NCBI GenBank assembly: GCA_029204225.1
Contig: CM055105.1
Coordinates: forward strand, 13,533,721 to 13,597,720
Length of the DNA: 64,000 bases
Source: Diphasiastrum complanatum
Taxonomy: Eukaryota; Streptophyta; Lycopodiopsida; Lycopodiales; Lycopodiaceae
Direction: 5' to 3'
Both the position numbers and the translations under genes were made by a program. Under the pieces are notes generated by a model. The model did not search any database, was not told the origin of the DNA, and worked only from the letters and a program-made list of their open reading frames with translations. Position 1 is the stretch's first letter, and every line of letters starts with the position of its first letter. Shown here piece by piece: positions 34,073-46,620 of the stretch.

Positions 34073-35162
34073 ACGTCTACTCAAGAACTTGCAGTTCAAA
34101 GGTCTGCATGGCAACGATAGGAACCTGATCGCTTCGTCCCTCAGACATTTATAAGTTATGATGAACCTGTCACTGTTGCAGAAGCTCTGTCACTGTCAGA
34201 TGTAAACAGATGGAAAGCTGCTATGGATGCTGAGTACCATTTATTAATGAAGAACAAGACTTGGAATCTTGTTAATCCTCCTGCAGGTATAAAACCTATT
34301 GACACTAAGTGGATTATTAAACTAAAGCTTAAACTAGACGAATCAATATCCAAATGGAAAGCTTGTCTAGTGGTTAAAGGTAATGAACAAGTTTATGAAA
34401 TATATTACACTGACACCTTCAATCTAGTGGTAAAACATCAATCTATTCGCACCTTGCTGGCCATAGCTGCTGCAAAAGATCTGGACATTCATCAGATGGA
34501 TGTCCAGACAACATTCCTTCATGGATACATACAGGAAGACATCTATATTTATCAACCAGAAGGTTACATCCTTGAAGGCCAAGAGCATTTGGTGTGCAGA
34601 TCACAGAAGGCACTTTACGGCCTTAAGCAAGCTCCTAGGGCCTAGTCTAAACGAATTAATCACTTCTTGAAGCACGGTTTTACTTGATGCTCTGCAGACT
34701 CAAATGTGTACCTCAAGAACAAAGGCTCAATCCATGTGATAATAGCTTTATATGTTGATGATTTTTTAATCATCAACAAATCAACTCAGTTATTGCACAA
34801 TACAAAATCTCTACTGTCACAAGAATTTGAAATGACTGATTTAGGGCCAGTTCATTACCTACTTGGTATGGAGATCACTAGAGATCGCGCAAGCAGAAGC
34901 ATTACTATAAGCCAGGAAGCATATTTGAACAATGTACTTCGCAGATATGGCATGGAGGACTGTAAGCCGATAGACAGACCACTGGATCCAGGATCCAAGC
35001 TATCCAATGACATGTGCCCTAAAACTGATGCAGAAAAGAAGGAGATGGGCAGATATCCTTATCATTCCATAATCAGATCGATAATATATTTTGTGATATT
35101 CACACGTCCTGATCTAGCTTATATAGTAAGCACATTGTCGCCATACATGTCCAATCCATGCC
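34073..35162 (+). pseudogene. Copia RT fragment
   Basis: From the pre-RT linker (LAVQRSAWQR, RFVPQTFISYDEPVTVAEA) the RT reads MKNKTWNLVNPPAGIKPIDT, VVKHQSIRTLLAIAAAKDLD, QMDVQTTFLHGYIQEDIYI, ALYGLKQAPRA (stop), then NVYLKNKGSIHVIIALYVDD and DLGPVHYLLGMEITRD. The end is YHSIIRSIIYFVIFTRPDLA. It holds two long frames (34,223-34,645 and 34,706-35,284) broken by a stop at 34,643. RNase H is missing; after 35,162 the frame leaves the family. Close to the 51.5-52.2 kb and 0.9-2.0 kb copies. Confidence 0.88.
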
Positions 35163-35690
35163 AACAAATTCTAGTAGTTCATTCAAACATTTTTCCTAAA
35201 ATATTCTTAGGTCATTCAAACATTTTTCATAAAAGTTACAAATATTCAAACTTTCAAACACAGTTAAATGCAAAAGAAACTTAGAAGAGTTTTGTGTCAC
35301 TTTAAGCTCAAGTCTATGGGCTGAATTATTCATGATATGACTTATAGTATTATTGACCTCCACTTGCAATCAATGATGATAAAATTCAGCTTCTTTATAA
35401 ATAATTCCTTCGTAGCTGCTTCGATAGCCTTCTCGTCATCCAATATGCTATGTTGTTTGTAAGGGACACATTTCCTCTTCTTGTTCATACTTGTTTTCCC
35501 ACTTGACATCACAAAATGAGTTTAAAGGGCCCACTACGTTTATCTACAAGAAAATTACCAAGTCCTCCAGCCATCGTGGAAAAGCTTGGTCTCTTTATCA
35601 ATCGTTCAATCATACAAATAGCAACATCACCCAAAGTAGAAAGCAATTTTGTAGATGGATCTTTGGAAAATTCAACAACTGCATCAATCG
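35163..35690. other. No recognisable gene
   Basis: Begins with a short duplicated string (attcaaacatttttc.taaaa at about 35,180 and 35,217). No motif is recognised in any frame. Confidence 0.4.
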
Positions 35691-35694
35691 TATA

Positions 35695-36275
35695 GTTACG
35701 TATGCTTCCTTTGCAGAAGGGAAAAAAAAAAACTATTTATTAAGCCATAGAAATTGTTGAGAATGAGTTCTATCTTCTCTAGCACCTCATTGCCTTCTCC
35801 ATCCCTACTCAACAAAAGCAATCTTCCTAGAATTGTGTTGCAAGTCAAATTGATCATTTTCTCATTTGGCATTTGTGTAGAAAAAAATTGCTTTGGCAAT
35901 TGAAGCTTTTTAATGGAGATCTCTCCAATTTTTTGTTACTTGCACATTTACAAATGTTTTTCATCTTTATAATTATCATGAAGTTACCTATGATGGCTTA
36001 TGGCCTTTTTGTGTATTCCTATCTGAAGTATGGGGCATGTTGTGCAACTGTTCCTCTACTATTTGTTATTTTTTGGATTCTCATGCTACTACTCTCCCCA
36101 ATATGATTTGTACCTACCACAAACACAAACATACTACCTCACTAGGCGCACCTCGACCCAATATTTTGAACTATTCTTCGCCTCTCTTCTTGGGAGGTTT
36201 GTATATCTAGTTTATAATATATTTGTACTTTGGCCAAAAAAACAATGCTTGTATGGACCAATGGTCACATCTTTG
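35695..36275 (-). pseudogene. Possible cytochrome P450 relic
   Basis: The minus strand gives pieces that fit the N-terminal half of a plant P450 in order. KDVTIGPYKHC (about 36,255) resembles the KDV-x-F-x-PYG-x-YW element; then comes KYWVEVRLVR (about 36,165), and then the open frame 35,899-35,696 with MINLTCNTILGRLLLL and EVLEKIELILNNFYGL. Stops and frameshifts separate them. The heme-binding FxxGxRxC region and the I-helix were not found. The assignment rests on weak similarity and order, so treat it as tentative. Confidence 0.3.
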
Positions 36276-37708
36276 CAATGAGTTTTACTAGAAAGAACAT
36301 TTCCAATAATACCTAGTTAATAATACAAGATTGGCATATGAAGAATGATCAACAAAGTGCCTCTACAATTTTCAAGGAAATTGTTGTTTAAATACAATTC
36401 ACATATTTTGAATTTATTCATGGGAAGCTATATTGGGCCAAAAAATATCTATGTGCCTTCAAAACTGAAGTTGGATTCCTCTTTAGAACTTTCAAAGTTG
36501 ATAAATCAAGATAACAAGTTGTTTGAAATTTATGGCTCCTCTAGAAATAAGGATATATGATATATTTTGATTCATTTGCATTTAAGAGGACTCAAGCGCC
36601 CAATGCTACTAAATGTTTGCTATTGATCTGTCATGAGATTTGACGAGTATTGTGATGTCTTTTGCCTCTGTATCATGAACATGAATGTGCTGTGTATTCT
36701 ATCATTTGTAGCATATATTGTAATCTTTTTTGCTAATATAATAATATTAGACACACAACACCACCTCCATTGCAGCTTTGGACGTACAACTATAATTGCC
36801 TTTTTTCAACTCTTTTTATCCCAACAAACCCGTAGGTAAAATGGGTGCACAGATCGATCATCAAGGTCTTCGAGGATATTACCACATAGCACCTACAAAG
36901 AAAATGAAACTCTGAGGCTATTCTTTGTTTGATAAACAGGCTGGGATCAGAAGACAATCAAACACATTAACATTTTCTTTCATTCAAGGAGTGTTTTCCA
37001 ACGAAAATACTACAATCCTTGCATCGAATCTCCTTGCCAACCCATTTTCAAACTTGCACAAGAATGAGAAACAAGGGTTTAAATTAGTGAATGCTTCTAA
37101 AATAACTCACAACCATTGCTTAAAAACCTACACCTCCTTAAGTAAGTTCTCAAATGCACTCCCTGTAATGTTGACTTATTCACAGACTGACTTCACCAAC
37201 TTGATTACATAGTGTTACTTATGCAGGGCAGGGCCAGACAGATACACACAAAAGTTAAGAGCTTCATTTGTATAGGTCCTCATCAATACAAATATTATTC
37301 TAGCATATTGTGCATGGGCAATTAAGTGTCAAAATAAGCAGAGTCATAAAACATCCAGATTGTCCTTAGCACAACAACCCTGGAGACATGCCAAAACAAG
37401 TGAGCTGCAAGCTCCCTTATAAGAGAACAAAATCACGAAGGACAACAAACTTTGGGTAGACAATATCAGATACTTTGGTCCAAAAAGGATGCCATCAATA
37501 TAAATTAGCGGCAAAAAGATTTCATCTTCCAGCATGCCAAGAGGCAAGGCTAATTGTTGAGAAACAGCTTTGTGTGCTTAATCGCACTGAATGAATAAGT
37601 AAAAATCCTAGAGCAAACAAAACTGGCAGAGCTGTCCAAAAAAGTCCATCTCTGATTCTAAACAATAACCACAGTCTGTTCTCCAAAAAAAGAATTCAAA
37701 AGGTTAAT

Positions 37709-37806
<98 letters not shown>

Positions 37807-38513
37807 CTCAATTTAAAATGTCCTAAAAACTTCACTTCTAAGCTGCAAAGAAGGTATGTACTATACAGCATGCAATATACAAAAAGCTTAACTTACCCAA
37901 GGCATTGCTATTCTGACCAAGATGGGTTGAAGCAAAATTTTGACTTCAAAATCTGTGGCAGTTTGTGGGCTGTAGATCCATGACAGTTCAGAGAACCAGC
38001 AGGAAATGACAGTTGGAATATTTTTGCTTGGCTCACTGAAAAGAAGCTTCAGGAGACAGATTGTATAAAGTTGCTGATACTGAACTTTAACCAGATTAAA
38101 TTTTTTTTTAATTGCAGATACGACATTGTACATTACAGCAAACAGACCTGTTTATCAGAAACAAAAATGGATTGTAGTGAAGCATATTTGGCGTATATGG
38201 TTTAACAAATGCTAGTGACAACTAGATTGATCTGTGTGCTGCTGATTTTCTAAATATATCAGCATACAGCTAATAAATGTCAACAAATTCAATGACTGCA
38301 GTAAGTAGGCTGTGCGAATCAGTATTCACAAAAGCAGAATACAGGCATCCTCTCCGAAAGCTTGAAAGGGTCTTCTGCAGATTCCCTCCATGCTTTGAGG
38401 TTATTCCATGATCAAGGCATCTCTTTACGTTCCTAATGAGAACACGGAATCGTTACCTTGTTCATCATTTGCTAACCCTGACTACTCAGTTATGATGACA
38501 GGCAGATTGAAGC
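36276..38513. other. 3' flank of DiT1 gene; no gene seen
   Basis: AT-rich, with only short frames. Holds a long CT microsatellite (37,713-37,802). The part nearest 38,513 is probably the 3' UTR and terminator of the translocator gene on the minus strand. Confidence 0.4.
37713..37802. repeat. CT microsatellite (about 90 bp)
   Basis: A pure (TC)n tract, about 700 bases past the stop codon of the DiT1 gene. Confidence 0.95.
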
Positions 38514-38876
38514 TTACCATAACCCTAGAAACTTCCACCAAACCCCTCCAATACCCAACCAGATAACTATGTTAACTATGCTAATGAGAAATCCATATCC
38601 CCACCAAGTTGAAAGTGGAACATAGTTTGCCCCATAGAACACAGGAGCTGAGCCGATTCCATAGTGAGTCAAACCACCCATGAGGTTGGATAGGAAAGAA
38701 AGGACCAATGCCCCAAACAAAGGTGGCGTTCCAAGGGCAGTTGATACAGACAGAAATGCAGTGAACATTGCTCCGATATGAGCTGCACCGCTTGCAAAAA
38801 AGTAATGAGAGTAAAAATAAAGCAGAACTAGAATGCCAAATGAAAGTTGCCATGAAAGGCCAAGTCCTCCCACCAC
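38514..38876 (-). other. DIT1: DiT1 exon 3
   Basis: 120 codons plus stop, VVGGLGLSWQLSFG to WWKFLGLW. Acceptor ATGCAG|GTGGTG. Covers the last membrane segments. Confidence 0.93.
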
Positions 38877-41800
38877 CTGCATAACATCAGCAAATCAGCC
38901 AATCTCTCTTTATAAACTTATCTGGACCTAGACAAAGTCTAAGTAATACAGAGATCCTTTTTCTTCCCTTTCCAGCATGCAGTAAGAAGATATTTGCCTG
39001 AAGCACTGCATAAGAACCTTCTCCTAGCCGTACTACAGCTTATGGGGAAACAATTTCAAAATAGTCAAGAAACGATACAAAAGTTTAAGAGAGACACAAT
39101 TCAGCAGCCAATGTACTGTAAACTGACAAATCTCACCTTAACCACAGTCTGACTAAACCATGCAATAAGTCCATACTTGTTGAGATACCCAGCCATTGCA
39201 ATAAGAGCAGCAAACCATGTGAGGGTGTCCCAAGCCACAGATTCTGCTAGACACTCTTTCCATGTGACAACTCCTGTAATAAGTAGAACGGAGAGTCCTA
39301 AAATTGCAGCTGTGACAGCATCGACCTTTATGATCCCACCAAATATCCAAAGGCCAACCTGAAATATAGATTGTTTACATGAATAATGGATGATAAAAAA
39401 GAGACCACTTGGAATGTGGTAGGTAACTGGTTTCCAGCAGTATAGCTTTCTGACCTCTATTTCTTCTAAGAGAAATGCAGTTACACGATCCCAAACCAAA
39501 GCTTGCAAATTCACAGAGCTTCACTAAACTGGCTTCAAATTCCAGACTTAGCAAATGTACCATATGCAATGACCCACTTATTATGCATTTCGGCGACAAG
39601 TTGGCTTTATGTTACACAAGGCAGAGAAGAGCTTATTAGCATGTAAGAAAACGTGTTAACACATTCAACTCTATGGTCATACCTGACATAATGTGTGTCA
39701 ACTCAAATCCTACATAAATCAACAGTCCAGATTCAGTTTGAGGACCACCATGACCCAGGGCATTATAATGGGACCTCATTCTTTTCTCAAAATTTGATTG
39801 GCTGTAATTTTCAGCCCTCAAAATATGGAGTCCTTATGGATGAAATTTTAAAAAACCATAGCCTTCACAGATGGAATGTTAAAAATAGATCGATCTCACG
39901 AATGGAATCTTGAAAATCATGTCTATAATTTTTTTCAGATTTTCACTAATCATTAAAGACCAAAATTCTCACAATTTAGCTTTACAATTTGTTCACGGTT
40001 TATCATCCAAGTACTAGATGGCTGTGTATGCCATACCTAACGAGAAATATCTGCAAGAACCTTTATCCTAAATCTCAATAAAATGCTTTCGGATAAGTTG
40101 CAGGATCTTTTGATGCTTCACGTTCTCCCTTTTTCATGTCCCAAAAAAGTACACAAGTCAGCATTTAAGCTCTGTAGGTTCAGGATCACAGCATCCCAGG
40201 CTGTTTTTCTCTCCACCATTTCTTTGAAGTCACTTTTGTCCTGATTCTTGTTATGTTGTCTCCAAGTGCCTCCAAGTGCCATATGTGTTATGTAGAATCC
40301 TATCTCATGAGTAGGGAGTCATCACTGTAATGATTCCAAGTTGAAAAGTCCCTTTCAAATATAAGCAATGTTGCATGTAAATCCACCTTACCTGATAACA
40401 GTTTTTTTTCCAGTTGCTGAACTCAAAAGGAATTGGAATCAGTGTCATGTTCCAGTTGCTGAACTCAAAACACATTGAAATCAGTGTCACTCAAATCGAA
40501 AGAAGAGATTTATTCCAAGCTGACAGATGCCCATTAATTGAGATACCACTGTCCACTGACATGCTCAAAGGGAAATTCATGAGACAAATATAGTTGCAAA
40601 GTAGCACTGGACAGCTAAAATTCATGAATCCATGAGAAAAAAAATTCAAATTTAGCATTGAGAAAGACAAGCCTATTGGACGAAATCGTGGAACCAACGT
40701 TGGTCAAATTCAAACATGATTCTTCCGCATGGATGCATTGATGACACCTAAGTAGCATTGGAATGATGTTCTACGGGCAGAGTGATTCCAAAACGCAACA
40801 TTCTGGAATGTCGGAACGATGTAAACAAATAACCTGGAAATTTTTTCTCCGGACCGCTCAAGATTTCCGGAACATGATCAGAACGGAGCATTATGGAACG
40901 CTGCACATCTATGGATGACACAAAAGGTTTGTTTTTCCCGCAATCACTTGAAAGTTTCAACCAGGCTTTCTCATTTACGTGAAACATTGAGCACACAAGC
41001 GAGTAGAAGAGAAACAAGATCAAATCATGCATGCAGCATAATCCATCAAATCATTTCTCAAACATTGCTTACCAGGTTAATTAGTGCGTATTATTCTTGA
41101 ACTAGAAAGATTATGTGGACAGGGAACGGAAACGGCATAAATATGGTTGGGGTGCCTCTACCATGCATGCATAGACCCTTTCTAACGACCATATTTCTAT
41201 CATTTCCACATTCGAGAAACTAAATGTGAGACTCTCTGTGAGAAAAGAGTATGCTACATTCTAGAGCACATGGAGTACTTTAAAGGCATACCGTAACAAG
41301 AAGAGTTCCAGCCATGATGAGCTCGTTCTTTGACATGGGTCCCATCTTTTGCAGCTTCTCCTTGGCCAGCTTTGGCGCATCAGGACTGCTCTTCACGGTA
41401 GGGGGATAGATCACATATAGAAGCAAAGGGACCACCAGCAATGAGATCAGACCTGGGACCAATGCAGCTACAGCCCAGTCTGTCCACCCTATTGTCTGCC
41501 CTATTGCACCTGCAGCCAGATTAACACTCAAGGGATTTGCGGCCATTGCAGTAAGAAACATGGCAGAGGAGATGACAGAAGTCTGAAAACAAGTCAGCAT
41601 AAGCCACGCCCCCAGTTTGTGCTCTGTTCCGTCGCCCGCCTTGCTCCCGCATGCAAGGCAGAGAGATTTTACCAATGGCAAGAAAATACCACCAGCTCTG
41701 GCTGAAACAGAAGGGATGGCCGGAGCCAAAAGAGCTTCACTGAAAACCAAACTGTAGCCTAGACCCAGAGAGGTCTTCCCAAAGAGAGCAACAAACTGGT

Positions 41801-42485
41801 ATGCAACACGGTTTCCCAGACCTGTCTTGATGAAGCCGCGTGCAAAGAAAAAAGCAAGGGCGATAAGCCAGGGGATCGGATCCCCAAAAGCACTGAAAGC
41901 ACCGGAAAATGGCAGGGTTTTGGTCAGCACAGAAGCACCCAAACCCATCAAAGCTACGGCTCCTAAAGGAAGCGGTTGTGTAATGATGCCTACTATGGTG
42001 GCTAAGAAAACGGCCAGCAGCTGCCATGCGTTCCTTGTCACTCCTGCAGGCGCGGGGATGAACCAGATTATTACACCAGTGGCAATCGAGGCTGCCAAAG
42101 GCTTTAAAGCTGCTCCTTGCCATGGCTCTGGAACAGGCTTTTCTGAAGGAGCAGGAACAGCTGCAGCAGATCCAGCACTGGCCTTTACCTCAACAGATTT
42201 AACGCCATCCTGCTTTGAATTTTGACTGCCTTGATGCCTGTTCCTGAGCTTGCCTGTGCCAGCAACCCAAGAAACGGAAGAAAGCAGATCAGAACTAGCA
42301 ATGGAGGCGGAAAATCGCTGTGGCTGGTGTTTCGCAGTGGATCTTGACACAATGCGTGCTGGGATAGCATTATTGGCTCTTGCAGAAGATGAGGCTGCCG
42401 ATCTTCCAACAGCACCAAAAGCTTCATTGCCCTGTGTCTGCGCTATTCTACAAGCAGCCGCAGCTACTGTTGCTGCTGCTGCCAT
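38514..42485 (-). CDS. DIT1: Plastid 2-oxoglutarate/malate translocator (DiT1 type), three exons
   Basis: The coding sequence joins 42,485-41,292, 39,358-39,137 and 38,876-38,514 on the minus strand, giving 592 aa. It belongs to the divalent anion:sodium symporter family and in plants exchanges 2-oxoglutarate for malate across the inner chloroplast envelope, supplying carbon skeletons for ammonia assimilation and photorespiration. Residues 1 to about 101 are rich in Ala, Ser and Arg and look like a transit peptide (possible cleavage near VEVKA). Then come 12 or so membrane segments; hallmark stretches include PAIPSVSARAGGIFLPLVK (256-273), CFQTSVISSAMFLTAMAAN (299-317), VTWKECLAESVAWDT and GGLTHYGIGSAPVFYG. 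All exon joins are phase 0 with GT-AG introns. The ATG at 42,485 is preferred over an in-frame ATG at 42,611 inside a GA-rich 5' leader. No defect is seen. Confidence 0.95.
39137..39358 (-). other. DIT1: DiT1 exon 2
   Basis: 74 codons, VGLWIFGGIIKVDAVTAA through FSQTVVK. Acceptor TTTCAG|GTTGG, donor AAG|GTGAGA. Intron 2 (38,877-39,136) is 260 bp. Confidence 0.93.
39359..41291 (-). other. DiT1 intron 1 (1,933 bp)
   Basis: Runs from GTATGC at 41,291 to ...TATTTCAG at 39,359. AT-rich, with one tandem duplication of about 40 bp (ccagttgctgaactcaaaa at about 40,411 and 40,451). No transposon coding sequence was recognised in it. Confidence 0.9.
41292..42485 (-). other. DIT1: DiT1 exon 1
   Basis: 398 codons: transit peptide and the first half of the transporter, ending MAGTLLVT. 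The donor follows as ACG|GTATGC (intron begins at 41,291). Confidence 0.93.
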
Positions 42486-42526
42486 TTCTCTAAAGTTCTC
42501 CTCCCTTCTCCTCTGCCTTTCTCTCC

Positions 42527-42610
42527 CCTCTCTCTCTCTCTCCACCCTCCAATTCAATCTATCGCCATCGCCATGAGACACCTCTCTTTTCTCTTTTTCT
42601 CTCTCTCTCA
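42527..42610. repeat. CT/GA-rich 5' leader of DiT1
   Basis: Short CT runs either side of a mixed segment lie within 130 bases upstream of the start codon; on the gene strand they read as GA. They encode an Arg/Glu stretch only if the upstream ATG is used, which is unlikely. Confidence 0.7.
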
Positions 42611-43979
42611 AAAGAAAAAGCGCCCACTTCCAACTTTAGAGAGGAAGAGTCTCACCCCGCCCACCCACACATTAAACAAACAAAAACAAACATTAACTAG
42701 CAACTCAATTTTGTTAAAACTGAGCCAACTATGATGAATAATGCATTTGATTAACATGCATTTTCAAGCGTTCAGAGTATAACAAAATCATGGCAGAAGC
42801 TGACAAAGAGCAACATGAATTAAAGTCACCAGATATTTAGAAGCGAATGATTTTTTGAAGTTTTCTCATATGAAAGATTGTCGTTTTAAGTACCAATATT
42901 TTTGTGATCCCAGCCAGGTTATTGCAAAGTTTCATATTCTAAGATTTGTACATCTTGATATAAAACTTCTCTAATCTATTTGCAATCAAATGATCTTCAA
43001 CAATTTCTAGTATCTCAGCATGAAAGACATAAAAAAAACTACTATGCGTCTTGTCGAAAAGCAATTTTTTGGGTGGCTTTCGAGCATGTTCTTGCACACG
43101 CCTATTGAAGTTGGTAGTTTGTTAATGTAAACCATCTTGCCAACACGCGATGCTAGTTTGTGTAGTGTGATGTGCTTGTTCGTGGCCTTTTCGAAGGGGG
43201 AGGCGCGGGGTCTTGCAAGGAAGATGCCATTTCCATTATCAAGTACTTCATGGTGGAACAAGATTTCTGTTGAACTGAAAAACACATATTGTAGTTTCGC
43301 ATGCATACCTCTATGCTGGAAGATGGTGGTTGAGATGTTTGTTGCGAGATTTTGAGATCCATGGGCTGCTATTTGTCAGTATGCAATGGATATTTAGATG
43401 CACAATAAGTTGCATGTATAACATAATGTAATTTAGAGTTATTGGAAATTGCAAACTTGTGAATGAGTTGTTGCAATGGTTGGTGCATCAAAGATCTCTC
43501 TCTCTCTCTCAAGGATTTTCAACACAGTGTTAATGGAGATTGGGCCATCAGTGAGGTGCACCCCTGTTAAGAAAGTACCAGGAGGACGTCTCGCCTCCAC
43601 GGACGATGATGCAGCAATTTGAATACCATTGGAACGTGCTTAATCAACCGTTCTTGTAATCTCAAATTAGATTAAACCCTTTCTCTCTCCATCCGTATAA
43701 GCAGATTGAACATCAAATTGGTTGATACCAATGTGAGCTAAGCATAGAAGATGAGAGAATCTATTGAACATCAAATTGGTTGTATAAGAAGATGAGAGAA
43801 TCTATTGAACATCAAATTGGTTGATACCAATGTGAGCTAAGCATAGAAGAGCTAGTCGATGTCCAAGAAGTCCGCTAGTAAGCGATACGAATTATTCGTG
43901 AGAGGATATCTTTTGCGTCGATGCGCGGTGTGGGTTTGTTGCAACAGCGCTCTTACAAAAGGATAATTGATAATATAGT
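42611..43979. other. Upstream region of DiT1; no gene seen
   Basis: Promoter of the translocator gene should lie at the left end. Frames here (for example minus 43,306-43,007) have no recognised domain. A string of about 70 bases (ttgaacatcaaattggttg and flanks) is repeated three times between about 43,705 and 43,855. Confidence 0.4.
43705..43855. repeat. Short tandem duplications
   Basis: The phrase ttgaacatcaaattggttg occurs three times and agatgagagaatcta twice. The first and third copies share a longer tail (ataccaatgtgagctaagca). Confidence 0.85.
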
Positions 43980-45224
43980 GTGAACATTCTATTGCAACAC
44001 AATTTATTTTGTCGTGAGCCACTATTTCAAGCTGTATTTGAACAAGCAAACAACAATGTGACATCTTTGGCGAAAGATACCAATAATGCATTGGGTATTT
44101 TACATGAATTTGAATCTTTTGGAAATACCTCAATTGAACAAGAAAATATCTATTCACTTTTAATGTCGGAAACTTCAGGTATTTTTGTGCTTTCGGGCAT
44201 GCCTGGATGTGGAAAAACGCATTTGGTAAAGTATCTAGCGTACTCGCTTGAGAAAACGAATAGATCTCTATTGCTTTGTGCTACTACTGGTGCCGCTGCA
44301 TCAAGACTTCACAAATGTGCAACAACAATGCACAACATGTTTTCCATCCCTGTCAATGGCTTATATATACGGAATTTGATGCCAGTTAGTATACGTTTCA
44401 AAACAATACTTGCCGCTAACATTATCGTTATCGACGAGATGTCCATGATGATCGCACATACATTGCGTCTTGTTGTGCTTCAAATAAATCAAATAAAATC
44501 CAATCCATATAATGCGCCTTTTAAGAATTGTATTTTATTATTAGTTGGTGATCATGCACAATTGCCAGCAATATGCAGACATCGAAAGAAAGTCTATGCT
44601 CGGTATATCACATTTCGACATCTGTGCATTGGAAAATGGCTACTCAAATACATTTGAGTTACTCGATTAGACATTCATCTGACATCTTGAACCTATCATT
44701 TTTTAAAGACAATAATATTTTGAAAATCAACATTGCAAGAGATCGACAATATGTTGAACACACAAATTGTTCTAGAAGACCAACTCTTGCAAATGATCAA
44801 CTATGATGTCACAATCATATGCACACACAAAGAAAATGTAAAAAAATATAACAAATACGCATTGCAAAAAAATCTTTCAAGAAAATGACATTACAAAAGT
44901 GCCCATGAAAACAAATGTAGCAGAAAACACGGAATTAAAATCATGGCAATGGAGCAACTGGAATCTAAGGCTTCATGTGGCCCAAAAATGCTAAGGGAAT
45001 AGACTCTATTTTGATAAAACTTGATGCAACTAACTCCATCCACAATGTGCAAAATTAGATACGATTCAAAAACCTATAATAAATGTGCTTTCCCACTAAC
45101 ATTGGCATATGTTATCACAGCGCATAAATCCCAAGGCACAACAATCCATGGCACTGCCATACTTGACATTCAGAAAACATTTTGTCCAGGCCTAACCTAT
45201 GTGATGCATATTCATCACACATAA
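43980..45224 (+). pseudogene. PIF1-like DNA helicase remnant, possibly Helitron-derived
   Basis: The frame 43,980-44,657 (225 codons) shows superfamily 1 helicase motifs in order: Walker A GMPGCGKTHL (44,200), motif Ia LLLCATTGAAASRL, the THMF-like TTMHNMFSIPV, Walker B NIIVIDEMSMM (44,425), and motif III LLLVGDHAQLPAIC. A frameshift near 44,575 moves the frame (SLCSVYHISTSVHWK). A later frame holds the C-terminal motif LAYVITAHKSQGTTIHG (45,090-45,140). This is the PIF1 order, which resolves and unwinds DNA. The gene is broken, and Rep endonuclease, CTRR..TC termini or flanking host gene pieces were not found, so Helitron origin is only the likeliest source. Confidence 0.75.
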
Positions 45225-45599
45225 ATTGACTCCTGACGATTTCGATCCAATACCAATTACTGTAACTCAAGAAAATATTTTCTCAATGTAATTTCTATCT
45301 ATCAATACAACTTCAACTTCATGCCTTTCATGGAATTGAATCAGGTGCGTGCATTTTTTTATATTTATTTATGTATTTACTTTGCCTGTATCATATGCAA
45401 AGTACATGTTTTGTCATTTTTTTCTTCTATTTGAAAACAGGCTATCAACATGGCAGCACATGAAATTATGTTCGGCTACATGTCTTATTTGTGCTTCCCC
45501 TTCTCCTTTGAGAACCTTCGGTCCTCAAACATTTGACCTTCGCCTTCGAGTGTCATCTAGCCTTCGCCTTTGAGTGCCTTTTAGTTGAAACCATTATGT

Positions 45600-46620
45600 G
45601 GTGGTCATGGACTGGGATGGTCTTCGTCTGTGCAGCTCCCTTGTATTCCCGTAGGCTCGAATCCGAAAGCTAGCAAAGCTTTGTGACTTGAAACATTTTG
45701 TTTCTTCAACTCCCTCCCAAAGCGTGGTAGCTTTATGATTCCTAGACTTGTCCTCTGTCTCTGGAACATCCCCTTGTCTAAAGGCCTTGTAAAGATGTCT
45801 GCCACCATCTGCTTCATTCCAATGAAGTTGGTCTTCAATTCGTTTCTTGCGACTAGGTCCCTTATATGCTATTTGATTGCAATGTGTTTCATTCTCGAAT
45901 GAAACACGAAATCCTTCCTCAAGTGTATGGCAGAAGTATTGTCCATCTGCAAGATCGGAGACTCTCTGGTGGTTTAATCAAGTCTGTCGAGAAACTGCTT
46001 GAGCCAAGTGATTGCGTTGCCCATCTTCGCAGCTGCAACATATTTTGCTTCGTAGGATGATTGGCGGTGATGGTTTGCTTCTTGCTGACCCATAGCATAG
46101 TTGTGTTAGCTGCAATGGTGCACCCGCCTGAGACACTTTTATAGTCATCCTTGAATCATGCCCAACTTGCATCGCTATAGGAGTGCATCTGGAATCCGAC
46201 ATCACGAGAGTAACACAACCCGAAATTCTTCATCTTCTGAGAGTATTGTGAGATTCGCTTTGCAATCTTCTAGTGTGTAGGACCTGGGTTCACGTTGAAT
46301 TGGCTCATCCTAAATATGGCATAAGCAATGTCAGGGCATGTGTTATCAGCTAGATACATCAGTGACCCAATCAGCCTCCTGTAAGGTGTGTGCTGCATTA
46401 TCTCCTTTTCTTCGTCAACCTTGGGGCAGTCTTCTTTTGTCAGAATTGTTCTTGCAAGCATTGGGGTGTTTGTCCCTTTGCAATATGTCACCCCGAAATC
46501 ATCTAGGATCTTCTGGATGTACCTGGACTGATGAAGCTTCGTCATAGTCGCGGTTGATTTGCAAGCCTATATAACATCTGGCTTCTCCTAGGTCTGTTAT
46601 CTTGAAATGTTTCGAGATGT
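45600..46620 (-). pseudogene. Copia RT end and RNase H remnant
   Basis: The frame 46,545-46,270 gives LHQSRYIQKILDDFG, CKGTNTPMLART and YRRLIGSLMYLAD. RNase H follows in broken frames (CEAKYVAAAK-like near 46,030, LQMDNTSAIHLRKDFVFHSR near 45,930, MKTNFIGMKQMVADIFTRPL at 45,838). It ends with LGIIKLPRFGRELKKQNV (about 45,720). It is the same family as element II, differing by scattered substitutions. Confidence 0.85.

Noticed and set aside
41737-42225. Frames of about 130 codons on both strands within DiT1 exon 1
   Set aside because: Shadows of the real coding frame.
42486-42611. Upstream in-frame ATG (42,611) for the DiT1 gene
   Set aside because: The extra 42 residues are Arg/Glu repeats from a GA-rich leader and would precede a normal transit peptide; the ATG at 42,485 gives the usual start.
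43980-45224. Calling a complete Helitron
   Set aside because: Only helicase motifs were found; no Rep domain or Helitron ends were seen.
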